Source of the DNA: Saxidomus purpurata
Taxonomy: Eukaryota; Mollusca; Bivalvia; Venerida; Veneridae
Reading direction: 5' to 3'
Assembly: GCA_022818135.1 (NCBI GenBank)
Contig: JAFMSR010000005.1
Span: forward strand, 36,648,766 to 36,712,765
Length of the DNA: 64,000 nucleotides
How positions within the stretch are numbered: position 1 is the stretch's first letter; every line of letters starts with the position of its first letter. The notes beneath the pieces are model-generated. The model made no database searches, was not told the DNA's origin, and worked only from the letters and a program-made list of their open reading frames with translations. Below are positions 55,566 through 64,000 of the stretch, piece by piece. A program made the translations under genes and the position numbers.

Positions 55566-55630
55566 TAGCTCACTTGAGCATACATACTTAGTGTGAGCTA
55601 TTGTGATCACTTACAATCCGCCATTCATTG
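55566..55630 (+). mobile_element. Family E-type 5' terminus only
   Basis: TTTTAGCTCACTTGAGC...GTGAGCTATTGTGATCAC forms a hairpin like the start of the element at 42459 (GTGAGCTATTGTGACCAC). The expected repeat units do not clearly follow. Confidence 0.45.
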
Positions 55631-56335
55631 TCTGTTTATCATTCTTAACGTTGCAAGAATCAACCTTGCCTTTTTGTTTGTACTTCACTATTTTCAAAAT
55701 GTCAGCTTTTCTCCTCACCCTGGTTTTCAAGCTAGCTACATCAGGAGCAATAAATAAATGGAGCCCACCAAGTTTCATTACTTTTGCTTGGATTTTAGCA
55801 GATTGGTTTTACTTGAAATTTGCTATTTTCAGAAGCTATGCATACAATTAAAAAATTCACAGGTCTGCATGTGGTTAATATCTTTGTGAAAATATCAAGT
55901 CCCATAACTTTTGGGTAGAGATTAACAAGTTTTTCTAGTTTGCAGGTAGAATCAGATAGAAATATAGTATGAATATTTGAGGTGGTGATAATTGGTCAAG
56001 TATTTATTTCTTGGAAGTGGAAATTAAGTTTTGGGAGGTAATAACTTGTTAACCTGGTCATCTAAAAACCTGAAATCAATATAAAAGTAGGGTAAGTCTA
56101 ACTTGGGTCAAATGATAACTTGTTACAACTTATGAGACCAAATTAATGAAAATGTGATTTCTAGGTTACAATGTAAAATAGTAAAAAAGACATCCGGTAT
56201 CATTAAAGGATAGTTTTGTGCGCACGATGGAGGGCACACATAAACTTTGTATAAGCAACCTGCACAAATATTTGGTAACATTCACATATTAATATTACAC
56301 ATGAAGGTTAATCCTAGTTGCAGATACTCTCTATC
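55631..56335. other. No gene recognised
   Basis: AT-rich. The plus frame at 55603-55851 encodes a hydrophobic peptide without a recognisable family. It overlaps the repeat terminus and is not supported. Confidence 0.35.
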
Positions 56336-58115
56336 CAGGCTTTGGTGAGCGGCACAAGACTTACTGTTGCCAACTATAGGTTCCCATCAGTCTTTCAGTC
56401 TGTCCTTCTGCAATTTGTGTATGGGCTGTAACTTCTACATGCAGGGACCAATTTTCAAATAACTTCACACAGCTGTTTTCCATAACCCAAGACTGTATCA
56501 TGCATGGATCTAGTGGATGCCTCCAAGTTCAAGGTCACTCTTGGGAATTAAAACTTAATATAGTCATATATCTGTATGCATTAGACTGAATTTGAAACAA
56601 AAAGAGTCATGCTCAATAACCAAGGTGCTAACTTTAAGGTCAAGGTCAATTTTGTAATAAAGGTTATGTCCTGATATTTCATGCATGGGCTGTTACTCTT
56701 CAAAGTTTTATTAAGATAGGGTCAAATGTTCATATCAAGATTCAAAGTTACTCCTCAAAGGTAATGATACTATCTTTCCTTATACTGTTGAAGGGTTTTA
56801 TTGAAAATTTTGTCCTATGTTTATTTAATGGCTTCATGTCCATCTGGGGATTGTATGTGTCTACCTTTATGTCAATGAATCAATTTGTAGTTTCTTGTCA
56901 TTTGCTTGTCTGATCCAACAATTTGTCATTGAAAACATAATGCCATCCATCTGTCTATATATGCACATAGTCCTTTCTATTTGTGTTTGTCTTTTATTTG
57001 ACTCACTCTTAAGTATGTCTGTCTGTCTGACCTTTCATCCATTCTGTCTTTTATATGTGTGTCTAGAGGTATTTGCATATGTTAAGCTGTTTTGTCTGTT
57101 TTAACAGCCTGTGTATCCCTCAATATTGCATTGCATTCAACTGTCCAATTGTTGCTTTATTGTATTTTCCAGCCTTCTATAAACCATTCAGTCTGCCCCA
57201 TTCTCTCTCTACTTCCTGAAAGGGACATGTCTGTAGTATGTTCCAACCTGTTTCTAAGCACCCACCTTTTTATTGGATACTTCTCTAAAAAGCAGGAGTT
57301 GTGCATTCTGTCACTCTACCTGAATGTTTTTCATGCCTCGGAAGGGTGGCATATTAAAATCGCACCGTCCGTCTGTCTGTCTGTCTGAGCCTGCATATGG
57401 GCATATATTGGGTACTATATCATTCATTCCGTCAGGTAGCCAACAAAAAAAGGGGCACATATTGGGTAGTTTTAATACTTTATATAGTGCCTTGTTGGCT
57501 ACTTTCTTATAATAGGAGACAATGGAAAGTACCCAACAAATGCCCATTTGTAAGGTCGTCCGTGCGTCTGGCCTTGCATTTTTTTGTGTCCGGGCTTTAA
57601 TTTTGTCATACATTGAAGGATTTTAGAATAACGTGGCTCAAATGTTCAGCACATCAAGACGATGTGTCGCATGCAAAACCCAAGTCCTTACCTCAAAGGT
57701 CAAGGTCACTCTCAGAGTTTGAAGGTAATGGAATCCTGTTTATATGCACACATTCTTGTCCAGACTGTAACTTTGTCATACATTTAAGGAGTTTAAGATA
57801 ACTTGGCACAAATGTTCAGCACACCAAGACATGTCACGTGCAAAACCCACATCCCTACCTCAAAGGTCAAGGTCACACTCGGAGTTTGAAGGTAATGGAA
57901 CCCTGTATATATGCACACATTTGTATCCAGACTGTAACTTTGTCATGCATTGATTGATTTTAAAATAACTTGGCACAAACGTTTAGCACATCAAGACAAT
58001 GTGTCGCATGCAAGAACCATGTACCTACCTCAAAGGTCAAGGTCACACTTTAGAGTTTAAAAGTAATGGAGTACTGTATGCATGGTAATTCTGTCATACA
58101 TGGAAGGATTTTAAA
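56336..58115 (+). mobile_element. Tandem-repeat element(s), family I
   Basis: Decayed part with CAGTCTTTCAGTCTGTCC at about 56390 and units with CAAGGTCAC. A better copy starts at about 57335 with CTCGGAAGGGTGGCATATTA and a CCGTCCGTCTGTCTGTCTG microsatellite. It has three or four units of about 175 bp containing AACTTTGTCATACAT, TTCAGCACATCAAGAC and CTCAAAGGTCAAGGTCAC. A small palindromic element interrupts it at 57399-57545. Confidence 0.6.
57399..57545. mobile_element. 147-bp palindromic MITE-like insertion
   Basis: Outer arms GGGCATATATTGGGTACT (57399-57416) and AGTACCCAACAAATGCCC (57528-57545) pair at 16 of 18 positions. A second inner inverted pair, GTAGCCAACAA / TTGTTGGCTAC, lies inside. 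It splits the microsatellite part of the family I element (CCTGCATATG before, CCGTGCGTCTGGCC after). Confidence 0.55.
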
Positions 58116-59330
58116 ATTTATTGACAGTTTTTTAGTCTGAATTTAACAAAACCTAATATGAGGGGATATGTAAAGTACAAATTCTGTGAAAGGTCACCTA
58201 ACTGCCATTTTGATTATCCGCATGAATATTCTTAAATATCAACCCTCCCATCCATGGTCATCTTCAATAGCCACACCTCTTTCACTGCCTAAGAGACCAA
58301 TCCTTCCCCTGAGGACCAGACAGCAATTTTTTGTTCAAAATCAAAACTCTTGTTGAAGGCCAAACTGCATACAAAGGTAGAACAAAAAAGGAACAGTGCA
58401 CAGTGATAGAATCTGCCTTGCATGCTGGAGAAGAATCCATTGAATCCAACAACACATCTGTTCCTCTGTCTTGTTCATTTTCTGTCTGTCTTTTTTTCTA
58501 CCTGTCAGAACATCTGCCTTTTGCCTTGGTGTAATCCCCCATCACAGAATGTGGATATAGGAAAGGTCTTCATCTGCCCATCCATCATTCCATCTGTTTA
58601 ACATTTTGTGTTTGCACCATATCTACTAAACCCCTTGAAAGATTTTCATATAACTTGGGTCAAATGTACATCAAGACAATCTGCAGATCCAATGTCACAA
58701 CTCTGCATGCTAAAAATCAAAGCCACACTTTGGTTCATTGGTTTTTCATATCTGCTCCATAGTTCCTAATCCCATTTAATGGAATCCCATTTTTAATGTT
58801 GGTCAAGTGTTCAGCTCATCAAAATGATGTGCAGAACCCATATCCCGGCTCTGTTGCTCACGGGTACAAAGTTTCATTGTTTTTTTGTGTGCTCTTCATA
58901 TACCCTGTGAAGGATCTTTTATATAACTTTGATCAAATATTCATTTCATCAAGATAAAGTGTAAAACACAAGACTGCATCCAAAACACCTGGTCAAGGTC
59001 AAGAACACATTAATGGGTCATTAGCTTTTTCAGTTCGCTCAGTAACTCCTAACCCCTAGATTAAAGGTTTTTCATGAAACTTTGATCAAATAATCATTTC
59101 ATCAGTATGACATGCAGAGCCATTGTTCCAACCCTGCCAGCTCAAGGTCAAGGTCACACTTGAGGTAATTATGCTTTGCTTGTCCCTCGACAACTAGTAA
59201 ACTCCTTGAAGAAACTTCATGAAACTTGGTTCAAATAATCACCCAAGATAATTTGCAGAACTCGTATTTCAACTAAGTCAACTTCACGCGAAGGTCACCC
59301 ATATGGATCAAAGGTTATCTTCTTGATATT
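58116..59330 (+). mobile_element. Decayed family I-like repeats
   Basis: Recurring phrases such as AAACTTTGATCAAAT, TTCATTTCATCAAGATAA and CAAGGTCAAGAACACA at roughly 180-220-bp spacing indicate old tandem units (best at about 58600-59300). Termini are not visible. Confidence 0.45.
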
Positions 59331-59889
59331 CCTTCATGTGATGGGGGATATTGCTGTCTTTCAGAAATCCTTTTTAGTGTATTTGTCTATTAGAAGATAG
59401 AAAGAGACAAAATATTGGTTCCAGGTAGACAGCTGAATTGATGGTATTATGATCTACCTCTTTCTCACCTCACTCTCTCTATCTCTTTATTGTCAGTATG
59501 TCTAGAGCTTGTCTACATGTTTGAGCTGTGTTTGTGTTTATCTCCGTATATAGAGTGCTGACAATGGGTGTGTGGTTGTGATGTTGTATTTAAGGTTAAA
59601 TAGGAATCTCACCCTTGGGGAAATCGGATCCAGTTTTCCTTTTGGACTTGTTGAAAAATAATACATACACTCACCCAAACTTTTAAAACATCACTAGGAG
59701 TGTATTTCTTGATTTTGCTAAAATTGCAAGAAATACCCAGTAAACAGTTGATATAGAAAAATCCTGAAATCACAAATCACAAAACACGTTTTTTTAATCT
59801 GAATAATAACAAATCATTATTTTGTCTATATTGAAAGCTGTTTTTACCACAAAGCATTACGAAAATCCACATCCACTCCCCCACCACAC
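59331..59889. other. No gene recognised
   Basis: AT-rich spacer before the minus-strand composite cluster. Nothing is supported. Confidence 0.4.
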
Positions 59890-60235
59890 GGCTGCCTTGA
59901 CTGCTGGGCAGCGACTTAGCATGGAAATTACATAGTTATGAAGCTCATGTTATCTTTATTGGCCAAAGCATGACCTCTACCTGATTGTCTTGCATTAAGT
60001 GTGTGGTTTCCCACCTTGCCCGACATGCTGTAGAATTATACCGTGATGTTGTTGAATTCAGGAATGATGAAAGGACGGACAACCTCATCCTTGAAACATA
60101 TCGAGTGCAAGTTGCAGTCAACCAAGACCAGTGGTGTCTTATTACGGAGGGAATTCCCGGCCCACACCAGATAAGGGGCCGCCACCAAAATGGTCAGTCT
60201 CTACAATACAGTTTCTAATAAATCTCTCCCCTCAG
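59890..60235 (-). pseudogene. Tc1/mariner-type transposase fragment, copy T1
   Basis: Minus-strand similarity to the other two copies (T2, T3): a PLLVWAG-like stretch with the central transposase region, a segment equal to VDCN..SICFKDEVVRPFIIP, and a shortened C-terminal part. Numerous frame breaks, and a deletion relative to T2 in the region after the second catalytic residue. Not translatable. Confidence 0.6.
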
Positions 60236-60281
60236 TGGGGGTACTCGCATTGAAATTGTTTTTATGCCAAAATAATCTTGC

Positions 60282-61466
60282 CCGCCGGCAGGAAATCCAC
60301 AGGATACAGCAGTCACAAACCAGCCGCACATGGGAGTCTACCTGCCAGTTGGCCCTCATCCTCGCTCTTCTAACTTCAACTGGGGCCAGAGTCTTTGCCA
60401 GAGTCTTTACCCTCATCCTCAGTCTTCTTACAACAACTCGAGCCAGAGCCTTTACCTCATCCTTCTTACAACAACTCGAGCCAGAGCCTTTACCTCATCC
60501 TCAGCCTTCTTACAACAACTCGAGCCAGAGCCCTTACCTCATCCTCAGCCTTCTTACAACAACTCGAGCCAGAGCCTTTACCTCATCCTCAGCCTTCTTA
60601 CAACAACTCGAGCCAGAGTCTTTACCCTCATCCTCAGTCTTCTTACAACAACTTGAGCCAGAGCCTTTACCTCATCCTCAGCCTTCTAACCACAACTCAA
60701 GCCAGAGCCTATCCTCAGTCTTCTTACCACAACTCGAGCCAGAGCCTTTACCTCATCCTCAGTATTCTAACCACAACTCGAGGGCCTTTACCCTCCTTCT
60801 GACACATCATCCTCATTCTTCTAACCTCAACTCAAGCCAGAGCCTTTACCTCATCCTCAGTCTTCTAACCACAACTTGAGCCAGAGCCTTTACCTCATCC
60901 TCAGTCTTCTAACCACAACTCGAGCCAGAGCCTTTACTCATCCTCAAGTCTTCTTACCACAACTCGAGCCAGAGCCTTTACCTCCTCCTCAGTCTTCTTA
61001 CCACAACTCAAGCCAGAGCCTTTACCTCATCCTCAAGTCTTCTTACCACAACTCAAGCCAGAGCCTTTACCTCATCTTCAAGTCTTCTTACCACAACTTG
61101 AGCCAGAGCCTTTACCTCCTCCTCAGTCTTCTTACCACAACTTGAGCCAGAGCCTTTACCTCCTCCTCAGTCTTCTTACCACAACTCAAGCCAGAGCCTT
61201 TACATCATCCTCAAGTCTTCTTACCACAACTCGAGCCAGAGCCTTTACCTCCTCCTCAGTCTTCTTACCACAACTCAAGCCAGAGCCTTAATCACCCCAT
61301 CTTTGTCTCACCACAACTGGAGCTAGAGCTGGGGCAGGTTCGAGCACTGGAACTAGTCCAGGCAGGTTCGGCACTGGAACTAGTCCAGGCAGGTTCGGCA
61401 CTGGCAAGACTGGCGGTGCCTGGAGAGGTGCCTGCTGTCCTTGCTGGGGTGCCTGGTGTCCCTTTG
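60282..61466 (-). pseudogene. Copy of the Pro/Gln-rich exon with internal minisatellite (U3)
   Basis: The minus-strand start matches 35238-35375 almost base for base (GGCACCCCAGCAA, APPVLPVPNLPGLVP and the repeated PVPNLPGLVP unit), up to CTCCAGTTGTGGTGAG. A 44/45-bp minisatellite of about twenty copies then intervenes. The end of the exon follows (MRANWQVDSHVRLV and a broken YPxDLLPAG equivalent). The donor position reads GCAAGATTATTTT instead of GTAAGATTATTTT. The GHQ repeats are lost because the T2 transposase fragment is fused directly to its 5' side. Confidence 0.65.
60353..61300 (-). repeat. 44/45-bp minisatellite derived from an exon, array 1
   Basis: Minus-strand unit GCTCTGGCTCGAGTTGTGG followed by TTAGAAGACTGAGGATGAGG and TAAAG, with GTAAGAAG and 45-bp variants. 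The first 36 bases match the exon segment at 35359-35394 (GGCTCTGGCTCCAGTTGTGG onward). Plus-strand open frames full of LEPEPLPHPQ-type residues are by-products. Confidence 0.85.
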
Positions 61467-61469
61467 CTT

Positions 61470-61985
61470 TGACTGCTCAGGGCAGCAACTTAGCATGGAA
61501 ATGACATAGTTATGAAGCTCATGTTGTGCATACGTACAACCCGAACAACTTGCTCCAGCTCCTGTAGACTGTGTTGTTCTGGTCACATATGAATTCCCCT
61601 ATCAGTGAGGTCCAAGATGTGCTCACTCGGGTTAAAGTCCCATATCTTTATTGGCCAACGCATGACCTCTACCTGATTGTCGTGCAAGAAGTGCCTGCTT
61701 CCCCACCCTGCCCGACATGGGGCATTGTTCTGCTGTAGAATTATACCATGTTGTTGAATTTGGGAATGATGAAAGGACTGATAACCTCATCCTTGAAACA
61801 TATTGAGTTCAAGTTGCAGTCAACCAAGACCAGTGGTGTCTTACTATGGAGGGAAATCCCAGCCCACACCAGAAAAGGGGCCACCACCGAAATAGTCAGT
61901 CTACAGTTTCGAATAAATCTCCCCCCTCGGTGGAGTACTCGCATTGTAGCCCTAAAATAAATAAAATGTTTTTTCATCACACCCA
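61470..61985 (-). pseudogene. Tc1/mariner-type transposase fragment, copy T2 (longest)
   Basis: Minus-strand frame at about 61950-61741 reads VVAPFLVWAGISLHSKTPLV, then NLNSICFKDEVISPFIIP, the central region of Tc1-like DDE/D transposases. In the next part QQNNAPCR replaces the usual QDNARPH (catalytic Asp changed to Asn). FLHDNQVEVMRWPIKIW then SEHILDLTDRGI hold the region of the third acidic residue. Stops (for example TGA near 61589) and frameshifts make it dead. The N-terminal DNA-binding domains are absent. It directly abuts the exon copy U3. Confidence 0.7.
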
Positions 61986-62081
61986 CCACCACTACAATTA
62001 ATTCTAATAATAATTATATTTGATAATATTAAACTAAAATAATAATAATAATAATGAGCTGAAATGCCAAAATAATCTTAG

Positions 62082-62302
62082 CCTCCTTGTGACTCCGGCG
62101 GGCAGGAGATCCACAGGATAGGGGGTAAAACCAGCTACTACTGGGAGGCCACCTTCCGGTCGGCACTCTTTCTCATTCTTCTTACCACAACTGGAGCCAA
62201 AGCCGGGGCCTGTAGCACTGGTACTAGTCCAGGCAGGTTTGGCACTGGCAAGACCTGCGGTGCCTGAAGAGGTGCCAGCTTGGGTGGGTCCACTCTCCTA
62301 GG
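62082..62302 (-). pseudogene. Copy of the Pro/Gln-rich exon without minisatellite (U2)
   Basis: Minus strand. The acceptor ATTTATTTGTAG and first codons CCTAGG are identical to those at 35106-35123. Then the PQVLPVPNLPGLVPV equivalent, ALAPVVVRRMRKSADRKVAS and two adjacent TAG stops follow. The donor is lost (CTAAGATT). The GHQ repeat tract is absent. Because it has a single copy of the segment that expanded elsewhere, it is a useful unexpanded reference. Confidence 0.65.
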
Positions 62303-62334
62303 CTACAAATAAATTAAAATATGATTCTGATCAA

Positions 62335-62550
62335 ATAGTTTACAAGACTTGCAAGATTTTGGGAATGATGAAAGAGCGGACAACCTCATCCTTGAAACAT
62401 GTTGAGTTCAAGTGGCAGTCAACCAAGACCAGTGGTGTCTTACTATGTAGGGAAATCCCAGCCCACACCAGAAAAGGGGCCGCCACCAAAATGGTCAGTC
62501 GTTTCTAATAAATCTCCCCCCTCAGTGACGTTACTCACATCTTTTGCTCT
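62335..62550 (-). pseudogene. Tc1/mariner-type transposase fragment, copy T3
   Basis: Minus-strand copy of the central transposase region (about 62520-62350), aligning with T1 and T2 from the GGTGGCGGCCCC stretch through the GATGAGGTTGTCCGCTC stretch. It stops short of the QDNARPH region and is followed by the acceptor of U2. Confidence 0.6.
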
Positions 62551-62678
62551 AAAATAAGATAGTTTTTTCATCACACCCACCACCACTACAATTAATTCTT
62601 GTAGTAATTATAATTGATAATGTCATACTAAAATGAATGCTAAAAATAATAATGATCTGAAATGCCAAAATAATCTTA

Positions 62679-64000
62679 CCCGCCGGCAGGAGATCCACAG
62701 GATACGGCAGTGAAACCAGCCGCACCTGGGAATCTACCTGCCAGAGGGCCCTCATCCTCACTCTTCTAACCTCAACTGTAGCAAGAGCCTTACCCTCATC
62801 CTCAGTCTTCTAACCACAACTCAAGCCAGAGTCTTTACCCTCACCTCAGTCTTCATAACCACAACTCGAGCCAGAACCTTTACCTCATCCTCAGTCTTCT
62901 AACCACAACTCGAGCCGAGTCTTTACCTCATCCTCAGTCTTCTAACCACACTCAAGCCGAGCCTTTACCTCATCCTCAGTCTTCTGACCACCTCGAGCCA
63001 GAGCTTTACCCTCCCCACCTACTTTTCCCCCCCCCCCCCCCCCCAACCACAACTCGGCCAGAGCTTTACCCACCTCGCCCCCCAACCACTCGAACCACAC
63101 CTCTACTTCACCTCAGCTTCCAACCACAACTCGAGCCAGAGTCCTCCTTCATCACGTCTCCAAGAGCCACCCCCGAGTCAACCCCCCCCTCTTAGTCTTC
63201 CAACAAACTCGAGCCAGAGTCTTTACCTCATCCTCAGTCTTCTAACCACAACTCGAGCCAGAGTCTTTACCCTCATCCTCAGTCTTCTAACCACAACTCG
63301 AGCCAGAGCCTTTACCCTCATCCTCAGTCTTCTAACCACAACTCGAGCCAGAACCTTTACCTCATCCTCAGTCTTCTAACCACAACTCGAGCCAGAGTCT
63401 TTACCCTCATCCTCAGTCTTCTAACCACAACTCGAGCCAGAGCCTTTACCCCCCCTCATCCTCAGTCTTCTAACCACAACTCGAGCCAGGCTTTACCCCT
63501 CATCCTCAGTCTTCTAACCACCTCGAGCCAGAACCTTTACCTCATCCTCAGTCTTCTAACCACAACTCGAGCCAGAGTCTTTACCCTCATCCTCAGTCTT
63601 CTAACCACAACTCGAGCCAGAGCCTTTACCTCATCCTCAGTCTTCTAACCACAACTCGAGCCAGAGCTTTTATCTCATCCTCAGTATTTTAACCACAACT
63701 CGAGCCGGAGTCTACTTCATCCTCAGTCTTCCAACCACAACTCGAGCCAGAGTCTTTACCCTCATCCTCAGTCTTCTAACCACAGTCTTCCAACCACAAC
63801 TCGAGCCAGAGCCTTTACCTCATCCTTAGTCTTCCAACCACAACTCGAGCCAGAGCTTTTACCTCATCCTCAGTCTTCCAACCACAACTCGAGCCAGAGT
63901 CTTTACCTCATCCTCAGTCCTCTTACCACAACTCGAGCCAGAGCCTTTACCTCATCCTCAGTCTTCCAACCACAACTCGAGCCAGAGTCTTTACCCTCAT
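62679..64000 (-). pseudogene. Copy of the Pro/Gln-rich exon with large minisatellite (U1), running off the window
   Basis: On the minus strand the 3' end of the exon is intact: MRALWQVDSQVRLVSLPYP, then VDLLPAGG and a good donor, GTAAGATTATTTTGG. The rest of the visible exon is minisatellite (62752 to the edge). The 5' end is outside the window, so whether this copy belongs to a working gene cannot be judged. Confidence 0.6.
62752..64000 (-). repeat. 44/45-bp minisatellite derived from an exon, array 2 (continues beyond the window)
   Basis: Same unit as array 1, about 27 copies visible. Between about 62940 and 63200 the units are ragged, with dropped bases and a C-run (about 63028-63045), unlike the clean units on both sides. 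This may be sequence error. Confidence 0.85.

Noticed and set aside
60190..61145. Long plus-strand frames with repeated LEPEPLPHPQ and NNSSQSLY-type peptides
   Set aside because: They are the antisense reading of the 44/45-bp minisatellite. The related exon lies on the opposite strand.

Overview
The window looks like AT-rich nuclear DNA of a marine bivalve mollusc. This is inferred from split exons with GT/AG borders, many interspersed elements built from internal tandem repeats next to a CGTC-type microsatellite (the 'pearl'/Helitron-associated style common in bivalves), tRNA-headed SINE-like units, and remnants of LINE, Tc1-like and Polinton-like elements. No species can be named. There is no operon, CRISPR array or bacterial gene organisation. 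Most of the DNA is repeats and introns, and only a handful of genuine coding segments can be supported.

Layout. 1-946: a 38-bp tandem repeat, then the terminal exon of a protein kinase. 1193-1764: a broken paralogue of the intact gene at 7093-8226, which encodes a secretory or membrane RING-finger protein. 3.6-8.2 kb: an integrase N-terminal fragment resembling Polinton/Maverick integrases, duplicated zinc-finger fragments bounded by hairpin arms, and a compact intronless trio. The trio is two minus-strand genes (C2H2 protein and basic protein) and the RING gene, which diverges from them with overlapping starts. 8.8-30.5 kb: mainly tandem-repeat mobile elements of several families, three MITE-like elements with clear target duplications, a LINE remnant, a palindromic 21-bp satellite and a 19-bp minisatellite. 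At 16027-16411 lies a complete 385-bp miniature LTR retrotransposon (TRIM type). It has 137-bp LTRs, a primer-binding site matching tRNA-Lys, a polypurine tract and a tRNA-like sequence inside each LTR.

31.6-41.4 kb: a phase-consistent four-exon plus-strand gene model for a small Pro/Gln/Gly-rich protein of about 169 aa, with mobile elements in its introns. 42.4-45.5 kb: more tandem-repeat elements. 45.7-53.8 kb: a 2.7-kb unit present three times in tandem, each copy carrying a decayed retrotransposon RNase H region on the minus strand. 54.2-59.3 kb: further tandem-repeat elements, one with a suspicious homopolymer block. 59.9-64.0 kb: a minus-strand cluster in which copies of the Pro/Gln-rich exon from 35.1 kb alternate with Tc1-like transposase fragments. 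Part of that exon has expanded there into a 44/45-bp minisatellite that runs off the right edge.

The strongest leads for something undescribed are the miniature LTR element whose LTRs carry a Pol III-like tRNA module, the exon/transposase composite with its exon-derived minisatellite, and the compact virus-like gene trio beside the integrase fragment. Function calls are by eye only; no database search was run.
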